Below, piece by piece: positions 7,388-16,900 of a DNA stretch of 22,978 nucleotides. The translations under genes and the position numbers were made by a program. The notes beneath the pieces were generated by a model. The model had not been told where the DNA came from and ran no database searches. It worked only from the letters and a program-made list of their open reading frames with translations. How positions within the stretch are numbered: position 1 is the first letter of the stretch; each line of letters starts with the position of its first letter. The DNA comes from a virus: positions 1-22,978 of the IMG/VR virus record IMGVR_UViG_3300010885_047207. One strand, given 5' to 3'.

Positions 7388-7395
7388 AATTTATT
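7388..7395 (-). promoter_or_regulatory. Weak late-promoter-like octamer AATAAATT
   Basis: AATAAATT at 7395-7388 lies 3 nt before the ATG at 7384. It lacks the final A of the consensus, and the spacer is shorter than the 5-7 nt seen elsewhere. It may be a weak promoter or chance in AT-rich sequence. Confidence 0.3.
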
Positions 7396-7403
7396 GTTAA
7401 TTA

Positions 7404-8075
7404 TTAAGCTGTTCTTCGCCATATATACAAGCCGAAACCGGGTGGTATATTATTATGAGACTGACTATCACCTGTAGTCAAAGCTGCTAGAGAGAGGTTA
7501 GGTGTTACACCACTATAACTTAAGTTACGATAACTGCTACCAAAATAACCCGTAGCACCTGCGTTATCATCATTCGTACTTACATATAAGGTCTGCATAA
7601 TGTGGGTATGCGTTGGCATTTCAGCCTCAGTGAGCTTGTGGTTATATTCACCGTTAAAATTTGAAACAGGAACTGTATAACTAGTAACACCATCATTACC
7701 AGAACCCACACCAGCTATAAATCTACCTTGGCTTACCTGTGCCCAAGTTGTACCATTCCAGCCAGTTCTTGTACCGGGATTATTAGAGTCAAAAGTAATA
7801 ATTATAGAGTTTACAGGGTGTAATACATTTAATAAATTTAATATATCAAATTGAGTTGAAGCAGAAAGCTTCGATGTTGTGGTCAATGTATTACACGATA
7901 GTGGACCACATATGGTAACACCGTTACACGCTCTACCTATTTGTATTGATGTCTTGTTACCAACACCATCGTAAATATCAGCTAGTCCAGTTGCTGGTAA
8001 TGCACTTCCATTCGCGTGTAAAACTCCCGCATATGTATCGCTAATCTTTGTTTGTGTTAGTTTAATACTAGCCAT
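7404..8075 (-). CDS. Short tail-fibre/collar-type receptor protein (223 aa)
   Basis: Residues of about 1-60 look like an N-terminal fibre attachment module (LHANGSALP, IYDGVGNKTSIQIG, GVTICGPL). Residues of about 87-223 match the distal domain of short or side tail fibres: HPVNSIIITFDSNNP, RTGW, QGRFIAGVG, EYNHKLTEAEMPTHTH and a terminal SHNNIPPGFGLYIWRR. The HTH motif (155-157) is the kind that binds metal ions along the trimer axis in T4 gp12 and similar fibres. The likely role is receptor binding below the baseplate. It has its own perfect TATAAATA. Confidence 0.8.
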   Translation of the reverse strand: MASIKLTQTKISDTYAGVLHANGSALPATGLADIYDGVGNKTSIQIGRACNGVTICGPLSCNTLTTTSKLSASTQFDILNLLNVLHPVNSIIITFDSNNPGTRTGWNGTTWAQVSQGRFIAGVGSGNDGVTSYTVPVSNFNGEYNHKLTEAEMPTHTHIMQTLYVSTNDDNAGATGYFGSSYRNLSYSGVTPNLSLAALTTGDSQSHNNIPPGFGLYIWRRTA

Positions 8076-8082
8076 TTTATTA

Positions 8083-8090
8083 TATTTATA
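8083..8090 (-). promoter_or_regulatory. Late promoter TATAAATA for the short-fibre gene
   Basis: A perfect TATAAATA occupies 8090-8083. The 7-nt spacer TAATAAA and the ATG at 8075 follow. The upstream gene stops at 8095, so the whole 19-bp gap is GGGG, octamer and spacer. Confidence 0.75.
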
Positions 8091-8094
8091 CCCC

Positions 8095-10059
8095 TTATTC
8101 TATTATCAATGTATTACTCGGCATATCAACACCGGCGTTATAAACAGGGGCAATTTCGTCACCTTTATCTGGTTGTGTTAGTGTGATTAATTGCTGCTGT
8201 AATTCGTAAATTTTCCGGATAACTCTATTAATAACACCAGTTATACTCTTTTCGTTGTCGTGAATAAAGTACTCATGATTACTATCATTGTACAGTGCAG
8301 TTAGATCTATATTATAATTATAATCATCATACACGAATATATTTAATGCATCATACTTACCTGTAAATCTACCTACGATATTATTTTTTAAGTTAATAAT
8401 ATCATACATTAATTTATATATTTCCTTATTAAATGAACTGCCTTGAATATACTCATTCGGATTTAATGTTAACTTATTACCAAAATTATCAAAATTAGGC
8501 AGCTTGAGAACAGTTTTTAGTACGATTGGCTCCTTAAAGTAATATATTTTAGATTTAGATATAAAGAATACTTTATCATAATCTGAAGCTTGTGGGGTTA
8601 TTCTATAACCAGCTAATACATCACTAAAGAGACCGTTTTTTGTAGCACCCCCATCTTGAACAGTACTTACTACAACTGTTGTTTCCCAGTTAAACCCCGC
8701 CTTATCCCATTGCATGGTAGCGTAGTTCCAGTAATTATTAACTTCATAATTAGATGATGTGGATGATTTAATATTTGCAAGTAACTTTTCTGTTTGATAA
8801 CCGCCAAGAACACTGGTAAGCTTATTAGTAAAATACTTATAAACAGTGTAATTTGTACTTATATAAAAATAATTGCTATCGTTATATGAAAAAGCTATAT
8901 TATTAGCTATTTCTCCACTCCTTAAAGTTGTAGGTAGTACGTGTGTTTCAATTATATTAAAACACTGATCAAGTATATACAGTTTAAAGCCACTACCGTA
9001 ATATGTTAGTATGTAAAGAAGATCATACAGCTTATTAAACTCTATAGCTGCTAATGGCTCACTTTTAAACTTAATAGTTGTGATTGTAGCTTTAAAATTA
9101 AAATCTAAATCATAAACTTTAACGATCTTATTATATGAATCATTAACAGCTATGAAGTTATTACCAGCTGCAATTTCTTTAGGTTGATTAAACAATAAAT
9201 TATCTGTTGCACGTCCACGACCACCTATAATTTCTATTAAGTTTCGCTTATTAGCGAGAACAGTATCACCGTCTATATAACCACTTATATCGTACTTGAT
9301 AACAGAATCGTTACCTGTATCTGTAACATATAAGTTATTATTAACTACAGCTATACCACCTATACTTGAAAATTTTAGTATATTTTCCTGAGTCTGTGTT
9401 TGATAATAAGGTGAATTATCAATTACTTTGATAGATTGATCACTACACGATAGTGTTATAATAGAGGTATCTGTATACGCAAATATAGCTGCAGTAGTTT
9501 CATCACTTGTATAATTTACAGGTATAAAACCTTTTATATCAGAAAGAAATTTAAAATTATTTGTATTTATAAACTCTATTGTGTTATAGAAAGAACCTGA
9601 TAGTATACTAAGCGAGGTGTCTGCTGCGCTTAGTATACCAGCATACTGAAGAATAGGGCTTGAAGGCAAATTAGAATCTGTTACAAAAAATCTTGAATAT
9701 GTATATGTTGTATTCTTTTTTATTTTTGACAATTTATCTTCCAATAAGTTATAATTTAAAAAATCATTTGCTTCTACTAGCATATCATTTAACTTATAGG
9801 GTAGCTCTATACTATCGTTAATAGCTCTATCATAAAAGAACTCAGAGCAAAGCAAATCTGTTCTATATGTATTAAGACGTTCGAGTGGCTGCTTAGCCAT
9901 TACTTTTATATTTTGACATCTTAACGCTAGATCTTCTATATTTTCAGCGACATACGGCACACCACTTAAGACCTCTACATAGCCTTCATAATTTGAACCT
10001 GTTAAAGTAAAGAGACCAGACTCAGCGTAAAATCGTTTATAATCGCTATATTTTATCAT
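8095..10059 (-). CDS. Virion protein with NHL-type beta-propeller (654 aa)
   Basis: Residues of about 225-410 show NHL-repeat features. One blade reads IGGIAVVNNNLYVTDTGNDS then VIKYD. A second reads FNQPKEIAAGNNFIAVNDS then IVKVYDLDF. Weaker copies continue as LYDLLYILTYY...LYILDQ and NYFYISTNYTVYKYF. The N-terminal 120 residues are helical and may attach to the baseplate. Residues of about 535-635 end in the helix ITGVINRVIRKIYELQQQL, which could trimerise. Extracellular NHL propellers commonly bind proteins or glycans, so a host-contact role is inferred. The gene overlaps the preceding one by ATGA, implying coupled production of two propeller proteins. Confidence 0.75.
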   Translation of the reverse strand: MIKYSDYKRFYAESGLFTLTGSNYEGYVEVLSGVPYVAENIEDLALRCQNIKVMAKQPLERLNTYRTDLLCSEFFYDRAINDSIELPYKLNDMLVEANDFLNYNLLEDKLSKIKKNTTYTYSRFFVTDSNLPSSPILQYAGILSAADTSLSILSGSFYNTIEFINTNNFKFLSDIKGFIPVNYTSDETTAAIFAYTDTSIITLSCSDQSIKVIDNSPYYQTQTQENILKFSSIGGIAVVNNNLYVTDTGNDSVIKYDISGYIDGDTVLANKRNLIEIIGGRGRATDNLLFNQPKEIAAGNNFIAVNDSYNKIVKVYDLDFNFKATITTIKFKSEPLAAIEFNKLYDLLYILTYYGSGFKLYILDQCFNIIETHVLPTTLRSGEIANNIAFSYNDSNYFYISTNYTVYKYFTNKLTSVLGGYQTEKLLANIKSSTSSNYEVNNYWNYATMQWDKAGFNWETTVVVSTVQDGGATKNGLFSDVLAGYRITPQASDYDKVFFISKSKIYYFKEPIVLKTVLKLPNFDNFGNKLTLNPNEYIQGSSFNKEIYKLMYDIINLKNNIVGRFTGKYDALNIFVYDDYNYNIDLTALYNDSNHEYFIHDNEKSITGVINRVIRKIYELQQQLITLTQPDKGDEIAPVYNAGVDMPSNTLIIE

Positions 10060-13000
10060 TTGAAATCAATAAATTGTATATCGTTAATTTTAACACCAAC
10101 AGGTAATGAGGAAGTAGCCTGATCTAGTATTATAGTTTTAATATTGTTTTGGAATTCAGTATTAGTTATACCAGCATTCTTAACGTAAATATTTATACTC
10201 TTAGAACTTGTTATAGGTGAATACTTAAAATATCTCTCTATCTCTTCTATATTGTTTCTCTGACCACACGGTATTGAAAGTACTAGATCATCGATTGGAT
10301 CCTTACTAATACTTAATGCAAATATCTCATCAGCTCTGAGAGCTCTATCGTATATGAGTAGTTTACGTAGCTTATTGTTATTTCTTAAGAAATAATACCC
10401 TGGTTGCTGTAAATACGATGCGAGATCTAACCCATTAGCAATACCTACAGCGCCTATATAGAGATCTTCCGTTAATATTTGTTGAATGTTATATTTATTA
10501 GGCGGTATTGTTAAATTTTTGTATATAATTCCATCAATAAATAAACTAATATTTCCTTGTCTGCTATCAAAGCGATATGTAAAGGTGTGATAGCCTCTAT
10601 CAAGATTCTGTAATGACAGTTCTATGTTTCGTTGTAGTGTATCCTCTGAAGAAAGATAGTTAGTAAGCGTCATATTAAACGACAAATCCGTACCTAAAGT
10701 CTGTATTTTATTAAAGTTTGTCATTACATACCTCTTTCTAATCGTCGAAGTATCTGTAATGTATTGTCCACTAATACCTAGATCAACTACAGTAGGTGTA
10801 ATCTCAAGATTGGAACTAGTGTTCGAAAGTATGTTTTGTACTACTAAATTACCTGTAGATGTTATACTAGCGTTACTGCCCGATAACATTAAAATCGAAG
10901 CATTTTCGTTTAATCCTGTATCTGTATACTCGCGAATAATATCGATATGTATATTTCTGTAAGGTCCGGTTCCGAGAGGATCTACTGTTGTACCAGATAA
11001 AACATACACACGATTAGACGTATATTGATACCAATTAGTATCTGTTATAATAATAATATTACTATCTGTCGTTAAGGCAAAATCATTAATACTACTCGAT
11101 GTATCAAATAATACTCGAGCTGTATTTTTAATTAAATTGTAATACCATAATTGCTTATTATGTAATAAGAAGTATATCTCGTCTGCGTTTTTATATTTAA
11201 AACGCTCACCTGGTATACCGTAAAGAGTATCATTATATACAATTAACCCTCTATGCTTGCCCTGTATAGGATCATCTGCATAAAGTGGTAACATGGTAGA
11301 ATAAACTATACTGTAATTAAATGTGTCTTTATTAACTTTTATAACCTTACCTGTTATATCTATAAGAAAATATATATATTTATCATCTTGGGTATAATTC
11401 TTATAACCGTAGACGGGTATACTCTCACGCTTTAGCTTATTACCCAACTCATTAACTTTATATAAGAACCCATTACTACATATTACAAAAAAATCATCTA
11501 AAGGCTTGAAAATAATAATATCTCTAACATCTGTATCAAATGTAATAGTTTTAATTAACGTATAATTAGTATTGTAGATATAAACAATGTTATCTTGATA
11601 CAATGTTATAAAAGGTGTAATTTTTGTATCATTAAGAATAGTAAACTCTCTGCTTGAGTTAGCTATAGAGTAACCATAAGCTACTCCTGGATCAACAAAT
11701 AAATCAAATGATATTGTAAATTGTGAAGTACAATTAATAGGGTTCTTAATACTAAATTTATTATATTTAGTACCATCAAATAATATTTCATCACTACTAT
11801 ACGGTATAGATACATTTTTAGTAGTAAAATAGCTAGTAAAACTACTAACTAACGGCATTGTATTAGTAAGTATATTTTGAACATCATTACTATTTACCCT
11901 CGAATAGTAGTATCTTGTATTAGGTTCAATTGTTAAGTCGCTTTTTTTATCAAATATAAAATTTGCCGTTCTGGAGGATGTATAATTAATTGTATCTAAA
12001 GGATCTAGAAAGGAGACAGTGTAGGCGTTATTGCTACTAGAGGAGAGAGCAGCCTGCTTAGATACTCTATCAGGATAATAGTATCTATCTACCCACGTAC
12101 CAACTGTACTAGCTCCACCAGATAACCACGTACATAAGTACCTTCCATTTTGAAACGTAGTACTTTTTACACGCGAACGGTATATCTTGTCAGCGAGAAG
12201 TGGTGAGGTAGAGGGTAAACTACCATTATAAACAAATTTAGTATCGTTGATATTAAGTTTTTCGTAAGGGTATAAAGATGATGGTGTTGTAAAATAAGTA
12301 TCACTCCCACTACGAACTTCGATATCTTTATCATACCATGTGTAAATAAGGGAAATATGATCATCGCCTTTCTCTTGATCATTACCTGTACGTAGCGTTG
12401 TATATTCCCTAAATAAAGTACTTGGTGTATCTATATCATTAATCGTATTACTAGCACCACGCTTAATAAAACCTTTTTCTGATCTACTGTTATCAAGCGC
12501 AATATGATTTAATTCAAAAGTATTACTAATTTCATTATAGTTAGTATGTAGTAGGTACTGGTTAGATTTATCAAAATTGCTTTTTACATTATTAATACTC
12601 AAAGTATTAACTTTATTAATATTATAACTTACCCAGCTTGTTTTTAATTTAGGGTCAATTGTCTCGTAATTATAATATATCCTGAAGAGCTTATCGGAAC
12701 GTCCTACTGAAGAGCATAATATATTAGATAAAGACAACATCGAACCAGTAAGTGCTACAACATATAAGTTATTATTATAGTTTTTATATAGTTGTAGATA
12801 TCCAGCGCTATCTATTTGATATTGAAATATATCACCACCTTCAACACCGTTGGGTATATAATTAGAAATATTAGGTACAAATTGTAAGTTATATCTATTA
12901 ATAGTACTAAGTGCATAATAGCCTGTACCCGCGTTATGTAAAACTCTAAGAACTTTATTGTTAATAAAGCTCAGTTCAAAAAAGCTACCTGAATTATTAA

Positions 13001-13361
13001 AATCAACAGTGCTTAAAATACTCAAAATCGTTGTGTTTTCACCTGTTGGCTGTATGTTTAATACTTTAGGTGTTGAGGTAGTAGTGAGATTGTTAAGTAT
13101 TAATGGTGTTGTTATGGTTCTTAAATAATTATCTTTTTGACCAGGTAGTAAAATAAAATCTTCAAGCTTCTTAGGACACGTTAAATACTGTGAAGTATAA
13201 TTATTAATTGACGAATCATGCACACCAGATAATGCATCTATAAGATTAAACGAAAATCCTTGTTCACATGTAATGGAGGACTGTTTATATTCGTAATGAT
13301 CGTCTAGATATGTCGCTTTAGGTGTATGTATAGCAGACAGGCTATATTTTTGCAGATTCAT
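10056..13361 (-). CDS. Large tail/adhesin protein with LamG-like and beta-propeller regions (1101 aa)
   Basis: Residue numbers count from a TTG two codons upstream. The start chosen here is the ATG at 13361-13359, 6 nt after an ATTAAATA octamer. The TTG at 13367 directly abuts the octamer, so I reject it. Residues of about 575-800 form repeated short beta units typical of a propeller (ITLYQDNIVYIYN, FFVICSNGFLYKVN, KYIYFLIDITGKVIKVN, LIVYNDTLYGI). LamG/concanavalin-like strands occur on both sides of it: FTISFDLFVD at about 550, and GYHTFTYRFDSRQG, ISLFIDGIIYK and KLRKLLIYDRALRADEI at about 925-1016. The C-terminus (INIYVKNAGI...VKINDIQFIDF) looks like an attachment domain. The likely role is a baseplate-attached adhesin. 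The downstream gene overlaps by ATGA. Confidence 0.75.
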   Translation of the reverse strand: MNLQKYSLSAIHTPKATYLDDHYEYKQSSITCEQGFSFNLIDALSGVHDSSINNYTSQYLTCPKKLEDFILLPGQKDNYLRTITTPLILNNLTTTSTPKVLNIQPTGENTTILSILSTVDFNNSGSFFELSFINNKVLRVLHNAGTGYYALSTINRYNLQFVPNISNYIPNGVEGGDIFQYQIDSAGYLQLYKNYNNNLYVVALTGSMLSLSNILCSSVGRSDKLFRIYYNYETIDPKLKTSWVSYNINKVNTLSINNVKSNFDKSNQYLLHTNYNEISNTFELNHIALDNSRSEKGFIKRGASNTINDIDTPSTLFREYTTLRTGNDQEKGDDHISLIYTWYDKDIEVRSGSDTYFTTPSSLYPYEKLNINDTKFVYNGSLPSTSPLLADKIYRSRVKSTTFQNGRYLCTWLSGGASTVGTWVDRYYYPDRVSKQAALSSSSNNAYTVSFLDPLDTINYTSSRTANFIFDKKSDLTIEPNTRYYYSRVNSNDVQNILTNTMPLVSSFTSYFTTKNVSIPYSSDEILFDGTKYNKFSIKNPINCTSQFTISFDLFVDPGVAYGYSIANSSREFTILNDTKITPFITLYQDNIVYIYNTNYTLIKTITFDTDVRDIIIFKPLDDFFVICSNGFLYKVNELGNKLKRESIPVYGYKNYTQDDKYIYFLIDITGKVIKVNKDTFNYSIVYSTMLPLYADDPIQGKHRGLIVYNDTLYGIPGERFKYKNADEIYFLLHNKQLWYYNLIKNTARVLFDTSSSINDFALTTDSNIIIITDTNWYQYTSNRVYVLSGTTVDPLGTGPYRNIHIDIIREYTDTGLNENASILMLSGSNASITSTGNLVVQNILSNTSSNLEITPTVVDLGISGQYITDTSTIRKRYVMTNFNKIQTLGTDLSFNMTLTNYLSSEDTLQRNIELSLQNLDRGYHTFTYRFDSRQGNISLFIDGIIYKNLTIPPNKYNIQQILTEDLYIGAVGIANGLDLASYLQQPGYYFLRNNNKLRKLLIYDRALRADEIFALSISKDPIDDLVLSIPCGQRNNIEEIERYFKYSPITSSKSINIYVKNAGITNTEFQNNIKTIILDQATSSLPVGVKINDIQFIDFK

Positions 13362-13367
13362 ATACAA

Positions 13368-13375
13368 TATTTAAT
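13368..13375 (-). promoter_or_regulatory. Late-type promoter octamer ATTAAATA for the 1101-aa gene
   Basis: ATTAAATA at 13375-13368 is followed by the 6-nt spacer TTGTAT and the ATG at 13361. The spacing decides between the ATG and the TTG two codons upstream. Confidence 0.6.
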
Positions 13376-13412
13376 TATAATAATCGAGTTAGAAAGCTTT
13401 TACAGAGAAAGA

Positions 13413-13670
13413 CTAACTAGGTATTGTAATTACAGCTGCTATTTCGTTAGGGCGCGTAGACGTAGTAAGTAAGCTTGGTATCACCTGTATATTCTGCTTA
13501 CTTTCAAAATTAACAAACGTGGTGCTTTCTAATGTAGGTAACATCTGCGAATTAATTGCTACAAACTCCTTTATATCATCATAAAACGATCCATGATAAA
13601 TGCAAAAAGGTTGATAAAATGTTGTAATTTCACCGCTATCATAAGTTAATACAAATGTAGCGGTAAGCAT
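13413..13670 (-). pseudogene. C-terminal part of a split PKD-like gene
   Basis: From the ATG at 13670 this is an 85-aa frame. The same frame is open upstream for 16 more codons, back to the TGA at 13721-13719 that ends the previous gene. Those 16 codons read TNYTHNYINSGDTHNL. Together with LMLTATFVLTYDSGE they give the Y-T-H-x-Y...T-x-x-x-x-YDSG pattern of the second half of a PKD-type domain. The ATG at 13670 has no promoter octamer or Shine-Dalgarno motif and would delete the first strand. I therefore think this is the tail of the gene at 13988, reached by readthrough or orphaned by a nonsense change. A separate 85-aa gene is possible but less likely. Confidence 0.55.
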
Positions 13671-13718
13671 AAGGTTATGTGTATCACCACTATTAATATA
13701 GTTGTGAGTATAGTTTGT

Positions 13719-13721
13719 TCA
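13719..13721 (-). other. In-frame TGA inside an apparent PKD-like domain
   Basis: The codons around it read TCT TTA TGA ACA AAC on the minus strand. The frame before encodes INWGDSNS (PKD first half) and the frame after encodes YTHNY (PKD second half). TGA is an ordinary stop elsewhere here (ATGA overlaps at 2964, 10056, 13985 and 20965, and the stop at 4154), so wholesale TGA reassignment is unlikely. An ATG overlaps this TGA too, but its frame closes after nine codons. Confidence 0.6.
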
Positions 13722-13988
13722 TAAAGAACCGCCTATCTTACCATATAATATTTCGTTAAATATAGTCTGCTCACGATAATTATAAAAAATATCCTTCTTA
13801 TAAGTTATAATATTACTATTACTATCTCCCCAGTTTATATCAAGGAACAGAATGGTATTATAAGATTCATTAATACCTGTTAGAATAAAATTAACAGTAC
13901 TAAAACCTTTAAGCGTAATAGGGAGATTATATATCGTAGTGCTAGTTACATTTGATAAATTTAAAAAAATAGTAGTATCTTTATTCAT
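13719..13988 (-). CDS. N-terminal part of a split PKD-like structural protein (89 aa)
   Basis: The ATG overlaps the TGA of the 1017-aa gene (ATGA at 13985-13988), so it should be translated by coupling. The product is beta-rich (TIFLNLSNVTS, TVNFILTGI, TILFLDINWGDSNS). WGDS at about 53-56 resembles the W-x-FGDG core of PKD domains. It ends GKIGGSL at the TGA, part-way through the presumed domain. With the downstream frame the full protein would be about 190 residues. The position among baseplate genes suggests a small baseplate or tail component; the function is not known. Confidence 0.6.
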   Translation of the reverse strand: MNKDTTIFLNLSNVTSTTIYNLPITLKGFSTVNFILTGINESYNTILFLDINWGDSNSNIITYKKDIFYNYREQTIFNEILYGKIGGSL

Positions 13989-16900
13989 ATTATAAACGCT
14001 CCGTTTTGAGTTGTTGGAGTTCCTTGAATTTGACCTGTAACAGCGTATTGCATAGATGAGTTATAAAAACCTGTTGTGTTTACAGTCTTATCTGTTTTAT
14101 ATAGTTTCGCATCATAAAATGATACAGTGTTATCCTTAATTTCAAAACTATAGTCAAATACATAAACCATATTATTACTATCTGTACATGTATACGTTAA
14201 TTTATATAAATCATTAAATGAATTATGGGTAATAATAGGTTTATCTATTTTAACTATATTAATATTAAATTGAGGAGTTATATAATCTCTTAAACTAAAC
14301 AATGCTGTAGCAGTATTTTGCAAATCACTCAATAAAGGGAAGACTTGTAATACTGAATTATCAATTATATCATACTTATAGATTGTCGGTAGTATAATTT
14401 TAGAGTTAGACCCAGACAAGCTATCAAACTCTGATTGTAAAGTTTGAGGATTCAGAAGTTTCTCCTCTGTTAAAAGCACACTGTATTCTGTTGTAATAAG
14501 ATCACCTCCGTTATTTACTATTTGATCAACAACACAAAAAGTAATCGTTCTATCCTTCTCGTTAAAAAACCTATTTGAGAATTTATTAAACGCTACGGAT
14601 GATATCCTCGTAAAATAAGTATTTTTAGTCATTGGTGTAACAAAATTGTCATCTTGATAATTAATTTTATCAAAAACTAGATAACTATCTGTTTCGCATA
14701 TAATAGTATCGTATATAATATCAAAATCTTTAACTTTATTATAGATTTCTACTTTAACAGCGCTTGTATATTTACTAAACGTTGAGCTTAAAGCAGAAGA
14801 AAGAGGTATAGATTGCGAGTAGCGTTGATTCTTAACGTATAGCTTACCATTTAATTTTCGTTTAAGTGCTTGTGTTTTAAGCTTGTTATCGCCTGTTAGA
14901 GAGCTTATAACTGTTAAACTATTATCTGATACAGTATCATAGTAAAGATAACTATCACCATAGTAATTATCATTTACAATTTCACCCTGTACATCAGTAA
15001 AGTATCCGCAATCGTAATCTTTAAAACTATATTGAGGGTAAGGAGTAGTTTGCGAAGCACTTAAAATATATTTTACATCTAAAGTAAAAACAGACTGATC
15101 AATATTACCTGCAATATAGCCTCTCAGTATATAAGATTGAAATTGCCTAACACCACCTTCAATTAACGTTTCATAATAATACGGTTGAGCAGAAGGGTAA
15201 TCTGCTATATTATCTGCATGTATGGGATCAGGTAGTAAGGAGTTATTTTGAAAGGTAAATCCCGCAGCATCTTTAAAGGTGTATGTTATATTACGTGCTG
15301 GTGCTGCAATTTCTTGATATGGTGTAAACTCTCTAAAGTATAGTGTGTATGGATTACCTGATAAAGAGAATCTAGAAGCAGTAAAGGGAGGTGTTATCGT
15401 ATTAACTGTAAGAGCTGTTAGCCCAGATCGTATAGCACCATCACCTTGTACACCAATTGTAGAGTAGTTAAAATTATAACCTTCATACGCATCGAAAAAG
15501 GAATGACCGTTAAGTGTAAGGTCTAATACTGTTGTTATACCACTATTATCTTCTACTGATTTAAATGTGTGTCCTAACTCATCTTTAAAAAGCGCGTACT
15601 CGTTACCATAAACATCGTATTGAACTTTAGTTATATATCCTTTATTATATAAGTCGCTAAAGTTTAAATTTAGACTATCTTCATTTACTGTTTTCTTATC
15701 AACAGTTTGTTGCTTTGTAAAGTATGGGGTAAATGTCTGTTCGTAATTACTAATCTTGGGATCACCACTAGCAAAGCCAGATGTATTATTCTTTATGTCT
15801 TTTGAATAATCATGAATAAACACAAGAGGGTAATCAGGCTGTTTATTAATCGATACATTACCGTACACGTTAGGATCGGGGAATATATAAACTTTATTAG
15901 CTTCAAGTTTTGTTTTGTCAATAGTGTAGGTATAGTTACTAGTATTAAGTTTAAATATACCTTGCGTATCTGGCTTGAAAAATAACCCTAAATTCCGTAA
16001 CAATTTTAACTCTAACGATGCTTCAACAGTAGCTGTATCCGCGGCTTGTAAATTTAATATATTGGAAGTTGGATTTTGTGCAACAATAAATCTATCATAT
16101 ACGTTATTACCGTTGATAGTTGAAAAGTAGTAAAAATCAACGCCGATATACTTACTAATTAATTGCTTTCTTAAAAACTCTATATCACTATTAGCCAACC
16201 CACATACAGTATTTGCATTTATAAGGGCTAGAGGGTCTGAAGGATTACAAATAGGGTCAGTTGTAACAGCAAAATTAACAGCAAACGGTAGTTCAACTAA
16301 AAATGTCTTTGACTTAAAGACTTGCTGTGGTAATACTTCTTTAAAGAATAGGTTAACATCTATATCATTAATATTTGCTGTATATTCTTCCCTTCTAAGC
16401 GGTGAAGACTCACTATTTGTTCTTGGTAAATCAAAATAATTACCATAAACATCGACAAATTCTTCTAAGTCAATTTTCATCTCTTTGACTACTGTCGAGA
16501 GAGATAAATTTAAAGTGCTAAACTGTGGTTGCTGCTCTGAAGAAAAAATATAGTTATAAATTTTTTCGAAAATAGCTTTCTCTATAGAAAGTGCACTACC
16601 CTTAATCTTAGTTTTATCTACAATATACTTTGTTTCTTCTCTTTTTTCTTTGTAGAATATAATAATCTGCCTTATTTTTTCAACATATATAGGTATAGCA
16701 ATATCCAAATCAACAGGATCTGCCAGATCGAGTGTTGACATGAATCTTAATTCCTGCTGGGTGGAGTAATTTAAAATTAATGTCTTAAGAAACTCTACAT
16801 AAAGATCAACAAAATTTACCTGTATATCAGATGTGTTATTGGTGTTTTTTATATCAGCCCATTGTTTCAAATAAAATAAGTAGAAGTTGTTATATTCCTC

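Noticed and set aside
4540-8075. Diversity-generating retroelement acting on the Mtd-type fibres
   Set aside because: The N-terminal module is Mtd-like, but there is no reverse transcriptase or template repeat in the window, and I see no C-type-lectin variable region at the fibre C-termini.
12167-12382. 71-codon minus-strand frame inside the 1101-aa gene
   Set aside because: It lies wholly in another frame of a well-supported structural gene, has no promoter octamer, and its composition looks like frame-shifted AT-rich sequence.
13365-13367. TTG as the start of the large adhesin gene
   Set aside because: It directly abuts the ATTAAATA octamer, whereas the ATG two codons later has the 6-nt spacing seen at other starts.
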